Below are positions 1 through 7,662 of a stretch of DNA of 64,000 nucleotides, piece after piece; the stretch's first letter is position 1, and the number at the start of each line of letters is the position of its first letter. A program made the translations under genes and the position numbers. The notes under the pieces are model-generated. The model saw only the letters and a list, made by a program, of their open reading frames with translations. It did not search any database and was not told the DNA's origin. Source of the stretch: CAZHTS01 sp964535315 (GTDB lineage: Bacteria; Chloroflexota; Anaerolineae; Anaerolineales; Anaerolineaceae); assembly GCA_964535315.1 (NCBI GenBank), contig CAZHTS010000003.1, positions 42,975 through 106,974 of the forward strand. Reading direction: 5' to 3'.

Positions 1-960
1 TCTCCCGAAACGGCCATCGGTGCCGCCAGCCCGGTGGGCGGGCAGGGCGAAGATATCGGCGAGACGATGGAAACCAAAGTCAAGGAAATCCTCAAAGCCA
101 CCACCCGTTCTCTCACCGAGCGGCGCGGCCCCCGCGCTACCGAACTGGCCGAACAAAGCATCGACAAGGCTCGCGCCGTTTCTGCCAAAGAAGCCTTAGA
201 AGCAGGCCTGATCGATTACATCGCAAGCGATCTCAACGATTTATTGAAACAAATCGATGGACAATCGGTGCTGGTAAACGGCCAGACAAAAACCCTGCAC
301 ACTGCCGGTCTGGAACAATACCCGGTTGCCAACACGCTGATCGAAGAAATCCTTAATATGCTCACCAACCCCAACATCGTCTTCCTGCTGATGTCGGTCG
401 GGGTGCAGGCCATCTTGATCGAATTATCCAGCCCGGGCGGTTGGGTGGCCGGCTTTATCGGCGCCGTCTGTCTGGCGTTGGCCGGCTACGGCCTGGGCAT
501 TCTGCCGGTTAACTGGTTTGGCATCGTTTTTCTGCTCATCGCCTTTGCCCTGTTTGTGCTGGACATCAAAGCGCCCACACATGGCGCCCTGACCACAGCC
601 GGGGCGGCCTGCTTCATCGTCGGCGCCCTGGTGCTGTTTAACTCGACCCGCACCCCAGGCTTCCCCACCGTTTCGGTGCCGCTGGTCATCGGTGTAGGCA
701 TCTTTATCGCCCTGTCGTTCTTTGCCATCATGACCATCGCCTTGCGGGCGCAGCGCACCCCCATCCGCACCGGCAAAGAAAGCCTGGCCGGCAGAACCGG
801 CATCGCCCGCGACGACATCAACCCGGACGGCAACGTCCAGGTTGCCGCCGAGTTATGGAGCGCCGAACTGGCGCCTGGCTCGCCCCCCATCCACCGCGGC
901 GAGCGGGTGGAAGTGGTCGCAGTGGAAGGCCTGCGCCTGATTGTACGCAAACAAAACTGA
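1..960 (+). CDS. NfeD/ClpP-class membrane protease, C-terminal part (5' truncated by window)
   Basis: The reading frame is open from base 1, so the start and the first half of the ClpP-like domain lie outside the window. The first visible residues (SPETAIGAASPVG) match the segment that follows the catalytic serine in the NfeD long form, and the nearby lysines (METKVK) are candidates for the second member of the Ser-Lys dyad. After about 110 codons come four or five hydrophobic segments, then a soluble C-terminal NfeD OB-fold (AGRTGIAR to the end). The family clips membrane proteins such as stomatins, and no stomatin gene follows here. The gene ends 9 bases before the convergent stop of the next gene. 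Confidence 0.85.
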   Translation, partial: SPETAIGAASPVGGQGEDIGETMETKVKEILKATTRSLTERRGPRATELAEQSIDKARAVSAKEALEAGLIDYIASDLNDLLKQIDGQSVLVNGQTKTLHTAGLEQYPVANTLIEEILNMLTNPNIVFLLMSVGVQAILIELSSPGGWVAGFIGAVCLALAGYGLGILPVNWFGIVFLLIAFALFVLDIKAPTHGALTTAGAACFIVGALVLFNSTRTPGFPTVSVPLVIGVGIFIALSFFAIMTIALRAQRTPIRTGKESLAGRTGIARDDINPDGNVQVAAELWSAELAPGSPPIHRGERVEVVAVEGLRLIVRKQN

Positions 961-968
961 GCGCGGGC

Positions 969-1916
969 TTATTGCCACAAAGTCTTAAAATGCTCGTCAA
1001 AGGCATCCAGCGCCTGGTCGCCGAGCAAACCACTTTGCATAATCTCGTCCAGCGAGAATAGGTGCTCGTTCTGGCCTGCTTCTCCGGCCTGGCCAGTTTC
1101 GCCGGCAGACAGGGGAACGCTCTGCTCAATAATGGCGGTAAGCTGCGGCAAAATCTGGCGTGTGGCGTACAACACCATCCCTGAACGGACATCCTGCCCA
1201 AAGACCACCAACAGGAACAAATCAGAGGCCAGGTTGGCCGAATAGACGCTGTAGCGACTGCCTTCATGATAATTCAGGCGGAAAGCCTCGCCCTCGCCAA
1301 TCAGCGAGGCGATCCCAGCGGTGGCGGCAAAATCTCCGGCCATCAACGCCGCCAGTGCGGCCACGTTGATGTCCTCAATCACCCCCTTGGCATCCACCAC
1401 ATAGCCGCTGCCCTCCACCAGTAAAACGCAGCGGGCGGCCGCCTCGGCGCGCAATTCGGCCAGGATACGATCGATCTCGTCCAGCTGCGCCGGCGAGAGC
1501 TGGCGCGAGAACACGGCCGGGGCACTCTCGACCACGGTCGCCGGTTTGTGCCGGCCGCTCTCGCGCGCCACAATCGTCAGCAGTTCTTCGGGCTGGTAGG
1601 GCTTAGGCATAAAATCGCTCACGCCATGACGCAGCGCCTGGATGACCACATCCGCATCGGCGTGTCCGGTGATCATCACCACCGGCAGTTGTGGCGCCAA
1701 CCGCTTGATTTCGGCCAACAACTGCAAACCGTTCATTCCAGGCATTTGCAAATCGGTCAACACCAGATCAAACGACCGGCCGGCCAACTGCTCCAACGCA
1801 TCCTCGGCAGTTTGCACAGCCTCGACTTCATAGCCGGCCCGCGTCAGAATGCGTTGCAAACTGCGGCGCACGCTTTCATCATCATCTACGACCAGGATCG
1901 TTGCATTTACACTCAT
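969..1916 (-). CDS. Response regulator: CheY-like receiver fused to a roadblock/LC7-like domain
   Basis: 315 residues. Residues 6-125 form a complete receiver: acidic pair D11/D12, phosphoacceptor D55 in LVLTDLQMPG, T83 and K105 (MPKPY). There is no DNA-binding output. Residues of about 145-280 instead look like a roadblock/LC7-type longin fold (EIDRILAELRAE... followed by alternating strands and helices), the fold of the free-standing proteins encoded upstream. It is the last gene of a minus-strand operon with a histidine kinase, a small GTPase and roadblock proteins. I infer that phosphorylation alters roadblock/GTPase assembly rather than transcription. The receiver is certain; the C-terminal fold is probable. 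Confidence 0.8.
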   Translation of the reverse strand: MSVNATILVVDDDESVRRSLQRILTRAGYEVEAVQTAEDALEQLAGRSFDLVLTDLQMPGMNGLQLLAEIKRLAPQLPVVMITGHADADVVIQALRHGVSDFMPKPYQPEELLTIVARESGRHKPATVVESAPAVFSRQLSPAQLDEIDRILAELRAEAAARCVLLVEGSGYVVDAKGVIEDINVAALAALMAGDFAATAGIASLIGEGEAFRLNYHEGSRYSVYSANLASDLFLLVVFGQDVRSGMVLYATRQILPQLTAIIEQSVPLSAGETGQAGEAGQNEHLFSLDEIMQSGLLGDQALDAFDEHFKTLWQ

Positions 1917-1940
1917 GGCGCACCCTCACATGCAAACAAT

Positions 1941-2699
1941 TTACGCTTTCGGCAATTGATAGACGTCTTCCATCAAATCCAGCCCACACGACAAGCCCTC
2001 CGCCCAGGCAATAAAGCGCTGAACGTGCTCTTTTTTCTTAAACATGGCGCCGTGCTGGGGTGCAATGACGTCGATATCTAGCTGACGCACCATTTTGGCC
2101 CACAAACGTAACGCTTTGCCAGAGGCCATATACCGTTGGTGGAAACCGGTCATATACTGCAAATGATCGTCGAAGTTTTCGACCACCGTATAGGTCTGGC
2201 CCAGTGAGGCGCCAAGGTCGCCCGTATACAGGATTCTGGATACCGGATCGTACAGCTGGAAATTTCCCGGAGAATGCAGGAAATGGGCCGGCAGCAGCGA
2301 TAGCCCGCAGCCCGCCAGATCGAGCACCATGCCTTCATCGGGCACGGCCTGAATGCGATCCATCACCATTTCGTCCACCCCAAAGTGTGCGATAAAACGC
2401 ATCCACAGGCGCGAGAGCAGCCCTTCGGCCTCGGTAATCATCAACCAGCCGTTGGCGGCGGCGATGATATCTGGATCTTGATGAGAAAACAGAATGTACT
2501 TCAGGGCGCTGGTAGGCAAGATGGCCGATAATTCGGCCAGCGCACCCGAATAGACCTTGTGTCCGCCCGGATCGAGCAAGATGGCCTGATCCTTATGAAC
2601 AATGACATGCTGGTTGGCCTGCACCATCTGCCCTGAGGTGAAGTCTTCCAACAAAATATTCTTATGCTCGCCATTATCAAATAAGACCTGCGTCGGCAT
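1941..2699 (-). CDS. ODP-like diiron metallo-beta-lactamase-fold protein (putative oxygen/redox sensor)
   Basis: 252 residues, matching the metallo-beta-lactamase half of flavodiiron (FprA) proteins without the flavodoxin domain. Candidate iron ligands are visible: H73, D75 and D77 in SHQDPD (replacing the usual H-x-E-x-D-H), H142 in LHSPGN, D161 in YTGDLGA and H216 in APQHGA. The HQDPD variant is the signature of ODP, an oxygen-binding diiron protein described in spirochaete chemotaxis. With no flavin partner, a sensor role is more likely than oxygen reduction. It sits inside an operon of a GTPase, roadblock proteins and a histidine kinase, so it probably supplies their input. A catalytic hydrolase is the alternative. 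Confidence 0.8.
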   Translation of the reverse strand: MPTQVLFDNGEHKNILLEDFTSGQMVQANQHVIVHKDQAILLDPGGHKVYSGALAELSAILPTSALKYILFSHQDPDIIAAANGWLMITEAEGLLSRLWMRFIAHFGVDEMVMDRIQAVPDEGMVLDLAGCGLSLLPAHFLHSPGNFQLYDPVSRILYTGDLGASLGQTYTVVENFDDHLQYMTGFHQRYMASGKALRLWAKMVRQLDIDVIAPQHGAMFKKKEHVQRFIAWAEGLSCGLDLMEDVYQLPKA

Positions 2700-2718
2700 C
2701 GTTTATCTCCTCGTCCAC

Positions 2719-3099
2719 TTAGTTCAAGATCCCGGCCACTTTTTGCGCCCCTTCGTGCGCCTCAAGAAACGCCATCCCTAAATTGACGTTTTTGCTCGTC
2801 AACGCCACAAAAGCAGCGTTCTTCCCCGCATAAGTAATAATGATGTTGCCTTCCTTACCCTGAATCAGCGTCTGTTGAAATTCACCACCGGCCAGCTGAC
2901 CAATCGAACGGCTTGACAGATTCAAGATACCCGCCGCTACGGCGCCGACCCGCGCCTGATCCAATTTTTGCGGCAGTTCGGCAGCGATCACCAGACCGTC
3001 CATACTGATCACAGCCACACCATAAATATCGGTAGAATTATCCACCAGGCCGCGCAACGCTTCGGCCAGTTGTTCGCTTCGTTTCTGTGCTCCTGCCAT
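2719..3099 (-). CDS. Roadblock/LC7 domain protein (MglB-like)
   Basis: 126 residues forming one roadblock/LC7 domain: helix (QLAEALRGLVDNSTDIYGVAVIS), the MDGLVIAAELP strand pair, the GAVAAGILNLSSRSIGQL helix, then QTLIQGKEGNIIITYAG. It is closely similar to the C-terminal half of the 3129-3836 product, so the two are probably paralogues from a local duplication. In known systems such proteins are dimeric partners or GTPase-activating proteins of Ras-like GTPases (MglB with MglA). It lies between the ODP-like gene and the PATAN-roadblock gene, preceded by AGGAG. Confidence 0.88.
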   Translation of the reverse strand: MAGAQKRSEQLAEALRGLVDNSTDIYGVAVISMDGLVIAAELPQKLDQARVGAVAAGILNLSSRSIGQLAGGEFQQTLIQGKEGNIIITYAGKNAAFVALTSKNVNLGMAFLEAHEGAQKVAGILN

Positions 3100-3128
3100 T
3101 TCTTACTCCTTTCACCAACGCACCATTC

Positions 3129-3836
3129 CTATCCTTTTGCTTCAGATAGCACCTGTTCCAGGATTTCCACACCCTGCCGGGCCTCGAAAAATGTCATCCC
3201 CAGGTTAACCGCCGGGTCGGCCAACGCCACCAGAATGGCGTCGACGCCCACCGGGGTGAGAACCACGCTGCCAATCGCCCCCTGTACCAGGGTCTGTTGT
3301 AAAGCGCCGCAATCCAACTGCCCGACTGAGCGCGCCGACAGGTTGAGGATACCCGCCGCCACCGCCCCCACCCGCGCTCGATCCAGCGTCGCGGGCAGTT
3401 CGGCCGCCAGCAACGCCCCATCCCGGCGCAACAATACCAGCCCCACAAAACTGGAACGCTCGCTCAGGCGGTGCAGCGCTGCACCCAACGGGTCTTCTAC
3501 CACCGGCGGCGGAGCATCGACCAGCATGCCGCCCTCGTCCACCCGGCGCAACCCTTCCATCACCAGCGCCGACCAGGGCAAATGAATGCTGCGCTGCGGC
3601 GCCGCCGCCCCTTGCTCCACGGCGAAAGAACCATCCGGCCAGCGCAGCAGGTGATAAACCGCCTCTTCACCCACAATCTCCCCCAACTGGGCATGCACCA
3701 CTTCGCCTTCGGCAAAGTAGACCACCAGTTCCTCACCCTGGCGCCAGGCGTACAAGCGGGCCCGCACCCCCGACTGGCAGTGCAGTTGGATCAAATCCGC
3801 AATACTGATGTCGGTCAGATCACCTTTTAGCGCCAT
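3129..3836 (-). CDS. PATAN (DUF4388) domain fused to roadblock/LC7 domain
   Basis: Residues 1-100 match the PATAN/DUF4388 fold (ALKGDLTDISIADLIQLHCQ, then VVYFAEGEVVHAQLGEIVGEEAVYHLL), often found with receivers and roadblock proteins in bacterial signalling. Residues of about 115-235 are a roadblock domain (LLAAELPATLDRARVGAVAAG) very like that of the downstream gene. I chose the ATG at 3836 because GGAG lies 5 bases upstream; an upstream GTG at 3860 would overlap the preceding gene and lacks a ribosome site. Probably a scaffold or regulator in the GTPase pathway. Confidence 0.85.
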   Translation of the reverse strand: MALKGDLTDISIADLIQLHCQSGVRARLYAWRQGEELVVYFAEGEVVHAQLGEIVGEEAVYHLLRWPDGSFAVEQGAAAPQRSIHLPWSALVMEGLRRVDEGGMLVDAPPPVVEDPLGAALHRLSERSSFVGLVLLRRDGALLAAELPATLDRARVGAVAAGILNLSARSVGQLDCGALQQTLVQGAIGSVVLTPVGVDAILVALADPAVNLGMTFFEARQGVEILEQVLSEAKG

Positions 3837-3849
3837 ATCTTCTCCATTT

Positions 3850-4224
3850 TCAAGCGGCACGATCCCGCTGCGCCCAAACGCGTTGGATCTGGCGGATGGC
3901 CTGGTTGGTCGCCCGGCGATATGCCGTCTGCGCCGCCAGTTTCACCACCAAAATCAACGTGCGTTCGCCGGCGGCAAAGGCGCGGCACACCAACCGCTGG
4001 CCGTGTTCGTCAAACATCACGATCTCGTCCATCTCACCCAGGCCGACGTGGGCGCTGGCCTGTTGGGCAACCCGTTGTACCCGCGCCGCAATCGCCGCCG
4101 GCGCTTCGGCCTGTTCTCCGCCGGTAGACGCCGCCAGCGGGAAGCCCGAGGCATCGGTCAACACGACTGCCAGAAAACCATGTTCGACTCCGACCTGTTG
4201 TACGATCTCCTGAAGCTGTTTCAT
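3850..4224 (-). CDS. Roadblock/LC7-like protein
   Basis: 124 residues with a divergent roadblock/longin-like pattern: a leading helix (MKQLQEIVQQVGVEHG), FLAVVLTDASGFPLAAST as the first strand pair, a long helix (AAIAARVQRVAQQA), then EIVMFDEHGQRLVCRAF and TLILVVKL. The last helix is unusually basic. Its start overlaps the stop of the GTPase gene by 4 bases, so translation is probably coupled and the two products likely bind each other. It is less typical than the other two roadblock proteins. Confidence 0.75.
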   Translation of the reverse strand: MKQLQEIVQQVGVEHGFLAVVLTDASGFPLAASTGGEQAEAPAAIAARVQRVAQQASAHVGLGEMDEIVMFDEHGQRLVCRAFAAGERTLILVVKLAAQTAYRRATNQAIRQIQRVWAQRDRAA

Positions 4225-4841
4225 TCTCGTACTCCTGTTTGCGCATCGCGCGCCGCGCTCAATTTACGTTGGACGCTGGACAACACCAGCCGCATGGCAG
4301 CGTGAAGCGTTTCAGGGACACCCTCACCGGTGGCCGCGATGGCATGATAAGCCGGGTATTGCGCCAGACCGAGCGCCTGCTGTAATTCCACCACCGGCAG
4401 CACACCGGGTAAATCGCGTTTGTTATACTGAATTACCGCCGGGAATTCAGGCAAATGCTGCCCCATCTTCGCCAGATGTTCATTTAAGTCGTTCCAGGAT
4501 GCGCGGTTATCTTCCAATCGCTCCGCCTGTGAATCGACCACAAAAACCACACCATCTGCCCGGCGCAATACCGCCTGGCGGGTCGCTTCGTAATACACCT
4601 GACCGGGCACAGTATACAGGCCAAACTTGGGCTTGAGGCCGCCGATCATGCCGATTTCGAGCTGTAAGAAATCAAAAAAGATGGTGCGGTCTTCGTGAGT
4701 ATTGAGCGTAAACAACTCACTGCGCGTTTTGGCCGCCGTCATGGCGTGAATGCGCTCCAGGTTGGTCGTCTTGCCACTCAACGCCGCGCCATAATACACA
4801 ATGCTGACGTTCAATTCACGGGTTTTCCAGTTAATAAACAT
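4221..4841 (-). CDS. MglA-like small GTPase (Ras/Arf-like)
   Basis: 206 residues. The P-loop is YYGAALSGKTT (GxxxxGKT), followed by a switch region TLNTHEDRTIFFDFLQLEIG, a Walker B-like segment GLYTVPGQVYYEATR where MglA proteins have the same PGQ, and the guanine-specificity motif NKRD. It belongs to the bacterial MglA/GTP-binding family that works with roadblock partners in polarity, motility or signalling. ATG 4841 is chosen because GAGGTG lies 7 bases upstream; a GTG two codons earlier is possible. It is followed, with a 4-base overlap, by a roadblock gene. Confidence 0.9.
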   Translation of the reverse strand: MFINWKTRELNVSIVYYGAALSGKTTNLERIHAMTAAKTRSELFTLNTHEDRTIFFDFLQLEIGMIGGLKPKFGLYTVPGQVYYEATRQAVLRRADGVVFVVDSQAERLEDNRASWNDLNEHLAKMGQHLPEFPAVIQYNKRDLPGVLPVVELQQALGLAQYPAYHAIAATGEGVPETLHAAMRLVLSSVQRKLSAARDAQTGVRE

Positions 4842-4864
4842 GTACACACACCTCGCCTGGTAGC

Positions 4865-6010
4865 TTATGAATACACAGGAATTTGCAATGTAAAAGCCGT
4901 TCCCTCGCCGACCCGGCTTTCTACACTTAATTGCCCACCGTGATCCTGAGCAATACTATAGCAAATACTCAAACCCAGCCCGGTACCGCGTTCCCCTTTG
5001 GTGGTAAAGAATGGCTCAAAGATGCGCTCCAGCAAATCGGCAGGGATACCGGCCCCGGTGTCAGCTACCCGGGCTTTGACAAAACAATCGTCAGCCCAGG
5101 TGCTCAGGGTAAGGCTGCCCCCACCCGACATGGCGTCCTGAGCGTTGATGATCAGGTTCATAAAAATTTCGCCCATCTGTTCCGGCGAGGCCATTACGAC
5201 CGGCAGATCCTCGGCCAGCGAACGGTGTACGCGAATATGTCGTTTTTGCAGCTCTTTACCGGTCAGAGATAATACCTGCTGGATCACCTGGTTGAGCACG
5301 ATAGGCCGGCGCTCCTTGCAGGGCGGTTTGGAAAAATCGCGCAACTGCTGCACCAGTTTGGCAATAGCGTGGATTTGTGTCTCCATGATGTGTAAATCTT
5401 CTTGCACCTCGGCCGTCTGTGGCAGGTCGGACTTGAGCAAATAGACGTAATTCAACAGCCCGCTCAACGGGTTGTTGATCTCATGCGCCAACGAGGCCGC
5501 CAGACGCCCTAACGAAGATAGCTTTTCGGCATGCCGCAGCTTGCTGTGCGCCTGTTCGAGTTGCAGAGTGCGCTCGACCACCTTTTTTTCCAACACCTCG
5601 TTTAAACCGGCAAGTTCGTCTGTGATCACTTTCAAACGCAGAGCGGCGCGCGTGCGCATTAACAACTCGGCGTTTTCCAACGGCAGCCCTAAGAACTCGT
5701 CCGCTCCGGCGTTGAGCGCCGCCGAAATATTTTCGGGCCCGGCCTGATCCAGCATCAGGATGGGGATAAAAGGCCACGCCTCGTTGGCCTTCACCTGTCG
5801 AGCGGTCTCGTATCCAGAAATGGTCGGTAAATGGGCCTTGAGCAAAATCAGATCCGGCGGGCGGGCTGCAATCGTCTCCAGTGCGGCTTCCCCACTCGCC
5901 GCACTGCGCACCGCATACCCCGCCGATTGCAAAACAAGACGCACCTTGCGAACAAAGGCTACGTCAGCATCCACTACCAGAATGTTGGCAAACAAAGGAC
6001 CCAGTTTCAT
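4865..6010 (-). CDS. Histidine kinase with N-terminal degenerate receiver domain
   Basis: About 381 residues from the ATG at 6010; a TTG at 6025 is the alternative, and neither has a clear ribosome site. Residues of about 5-120 have a receiver fold, but the phosphoacceptor Asp is Lys58 (LILLKAHLP), the conserved Thr/Ser is Asp88 and the conserved Lys is Leu109. It therefore cannot be phosphorylated in the normal way. A coiled segment leads to HisKA with H176 in SLAHEINNP, then HATPase boxes: N (NLIINAQDAM), G1 (DTGAGIP), F (FEPFFTTK) and G2 (GTGLGLS). No membrane segment is seen. It is the first gene of the operon down to 969. Confidence 0.9.
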   Translation of the reverse strand: MKLGPLFANILVVDADVAFVRKVRLVLQSAGYAVRSAASGEAALETIAARPPDLILLKAHLPTISGYETARQVKANEAWPFIPILMLDQAGPENISAALNAGADEFLGLPLENAELLMRTRAALRLKVITDELAGLNEVLEKKVVERTLQLEQAHSKLRHAEKLSSLGRLAASLAHEINNPLSGLLNYVYLLKSDLPQTAEVQEDLHIMETQIHAIAKLVQQLRDFSKPPCKERRPIVLNQVIQQVLSLTGKELQKRHIRVHRSLAEDLPVVMASPEQMGEIFMNLIINAQDAMSGGGSLTLSTWADDCFVKARVADTGAGIPADLLERIFEPFFTTKGERGTGLGLSICYSIAQDHGGQLSVESRVGEGTAFTLQIPVYS

Positions 6011-6057
6011 CGCGACCCGTTTCAACCGACAAAAAACAACCCATTAAAACATTATTT

Positions 6058-6086
6058 ATTGAAGCACAAGATCAGATGAACGTCAA
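6058..6086 (-). promoter_or_regulatory. Possible promoter of the kinase/GTPase/roadblock operon
   Basis: Read on the minus strand there is TTGACG (plus 6081-6086), a 17-base spacer and TTCAAT (plus 6058-6063), in an AT-rich gap upstream of the kinase gene. The -35 is good and the -10 is moderate. Confidence 0.35.
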
Positions 6087-6116
6087 TCATCCTTTGATAA
6101 TATTTTACATTAAAAT

Positions 6117-6158
6117 TTTACGTATTCGCCATGTGACGGTATAATGAACCCTAAGGAG
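6117..6158 (+). promoter_or_regulatory. Promoter and ribosome site of the zinc-finger protein gene
   Basis: TTTACG (6117-6122), a 17-base spacer and a perfect TATAAT (6140-6145), followed by TAAGGAG (6152-6158), 7 bases before the ATG at 6166. It points away from the minus-strand signalling operon, so the gap is a divergent promoter region. Confidence 0.65.
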
Positions 6159-6165
6159 AAACGAG

Positions 6166-7062
6166 ATGCCCCATCCGTCGTGGAAACACCGCTGCCCGAC
6201 ACGCAACGGTGAGTGGGTTTTTGGCCCACAACATTGCCCGGATTGCGGTCAAATCAGCGAAATAAAAGTATGGCGACGCAGCATGTTGCAGCGCATTGCT
6301 CTGTATCGCCAACTCACCGGCCTGCCGCCTTATGGCCCGCACTTACGTTTCCTCCCTCCACTCACCCATCCATGCGAACAATGCGACGGCGAGGGTCTGG
6401 TCACCACCAGCGACGGCCAGTGGCGAGATTGCCCGTATTGTAACGGCTACGGGAATCTGATCAGCCGCACCCCAGAGGAAATGGAACGAATCCATCGTTG
6501 GGCGCAACGGCGCCAGTCTGAAGCACGTACCCGGCCGCCAGACGCCCCCGACCTGCTGCTTGGACGCATCCCCTATACCTTCAACCCGTTGCAAACCAAT
6601 TCCCCTGAGGGCTTCTTTTACCAGATCGCTGCTCTCATTCGTGATCACGAGCAAAACCACGTCCGCAACCAGCGCATCGGCCTGCTCCTGCTGGCCTGTA
6701 ATGACGAGCACTGGGATGCTTTCATTTACCTGATCGAGCAATGGGAGAAGGCCGGGTTTGGCCTGGATGTAGACGCGGGCAGCATCCTGTTATTAGGGAA
6801 GCAGCCCGGCGCAGGATTGATCGCCAGTCTGACACCTGCCCTGTCCAGCCTGAACCTGAATTATGTTGGCCTGCAACAAATGGCCTTCCCACGCGCCGTC
6901 ATTCACCGCCTGCAAACCGCCATCGACCAGGCGCTCGGTCTGCCCCACGGTCAATATCAGAGCTACGATATCCTCCTGCTGCGGAGTTTCAATCGCACCC
7001 AGGCCCGCGCCCTGCTCAAGGCGCTCATCACCGCCGCCAGCACACAACTGGCGCTCAACTAA
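6166..7062 (+). CDS. Uncharacterised protein with DnaJ-type CxxCxGxG zinc motifs
   Basis: 298 residues. The N-terminus has C10 and a CPDC pair (C24, C27). Two DnaJ-like repeats follow at residues 70-77 (CEQCDGEG) and 89-96 (CPYCNGYG), enough for one zinc site, but there is no J domain. Residues of about 150-298 form an alpha/beta region without a family I recognise (LLLACNDEHWDAFIYLIEQWEKAGFG). A promoter and ribosome site are clear upstream. The function is unknown; the zinc motif suggests protein or peptide binding. Confidence 0.8.
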   Translation: MPHPSWKHRCPTRNGEWVFGPQHCPDCGQISEIKVWRRSMLQRIALYRQLTGLPPYGPHLRFLPPLTHPCEQCDGEGLVTTSDGQWRDCPYCNGYGNLISRTPEEMERIHRWAQRRQSEARTRPPDAPDLLLGRIPYTFNPLQTNSPEGFFYQIAALIRDHEQNHVRNQRIGLLLLACNDEHWDAFIYLIEQWEKAGFGLDVDAGSILLLGKQPGAGLIASLTPALSSLNLNYVGLQQMAFPRAVIHRLQTAIDQALGLPHGQYQSYDILLLRSFNRTQARALLKALITAASTQLALN

Positions 7063-7068
7063 TAGCGC

Positions 7069-7173
7069 ATGAAACGACACCCCATCCTTGCTTTTTACTT
7101 GTTGGCCTTTCTATTTAGCTGGACGCTCTGGGTGTTGGACTTTATCGCCCTCGGCAAAATGCTCATCGTCTGA
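7069..7173 (+). pseudogene. 34-codon membrane ORF, possible CPBP-protease N-terminal remnant
   Basis: The frame starts 6 bases after the previous stop and encodes MKRHPILAFYLLAF plus a second hydrophobic stretch, ending in TGA. The opening closely resembles the N-terminus of CPBP-family intramembrane proteases, which are normally more than 200 residues. No continuation of that family is seen downstream in any frame. It is either a decayed gene fragment or a genuine small membrane protein translated by coupling. Confidence 0.35.
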
Positions 7174-7236
7174 TCGTCGCCGTCACCCTCGCTCTGGGCG
7201 GGCTTACCACAAACACAACCGCACTCAACCCGGCCG

Positions 7237-7380
7237 TCACAGTGCAGCCGTCGGACGAACAGGCAAAATGATTTTCGCCTGTTCTAAAACGCCACGATGA
7301 AAAACCGTTTCGGTAATGTGCAGGCGTAGCCCCCCCTTCACCTGCACCCGCAGTGCTTTGCTGGCCTTTTCCCAGCGCTC
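7237..7380 (-). other. In-frame open segment after the TGA of the next gene (possible 3' extension or small ORF)
   Basis: Directly after the TGA at 7381-7383 the same minus-strand frame stays open for 47 codons (ERWEKASKALRV..., GGLRLHITETVFHRGVLEQ..., KIILPVRPTAAL) and then stops. The composition looks protein-like and unlike the antisense frames. GTG codons could start it but no good ribosome site is visible. It may be a second small gene, or the true C-terminus of the 7381-7623 gene cut off by a nonsense mutation. Confidence 0.35.
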
Positions 7381-7623
7381 TCACCGGCATGGGCACGGGT
7401 CGTCTTCCAATGCGTTTGCCGGCGCCAGACGGGCGGCATACGATTGCATGGCGCAGCCCCAGACCACCAGGCGTTCCCCCAACCCATTCAACAGGCGCTG
7501 ATACACCCCCGGCTGGCGAGGCCGGGCCAGTTCGGCCTGACGCACCCAATGATATTGTTCGGCCGCCGCCATTTCTTCTTTTCGGCGTTCAAAAGCAACC
7601 TGTTCATGCAAATAACCGCTCAT
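7381..7623 (-). CDS. Small uncharacterised protein
   Basis: 80 residues from the ATG at 7623, which has AGAAAGGAG 6 bases upstream; an earlier in-frame ATG at 7653 lacks one. The N-terminus is a charged helix (YLHEQVAFERRKEEMAAAEQ) and the C-terminus ends in CPCR. It lies just downstream of the ArsR-type regulator gene on the same strand and may be co-transcribed. I do not recognise the family. Confidence 0.6.
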   Translation of the reverse strand: MSGYLHEQVAFERRKEEMAAAEQYHWVRQAELARPRQPGVYQRLLNGLGERLVVWGCAMQSYAARLAPANALEDDPCPCR

Positions 7624-7662
7624 CGTATACTCCTTTCTCGAGGTCAAGCGCACACATCCGGC

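Noticed and set aside
573..960. Stomatin partner for the NfeD-type protease
   Set aside because: The usual adjacent stomatin gene is not present downstream; the next gene is a convergent response regulator.
7381..7383. Selenocysteine at the in-frame TGA
   Set aside because: No selenoprotein family or SECIS-like stem was recognised and the neighbouring residues do not suggest a redox site; a simple stop or nonsense mutation is likelier.
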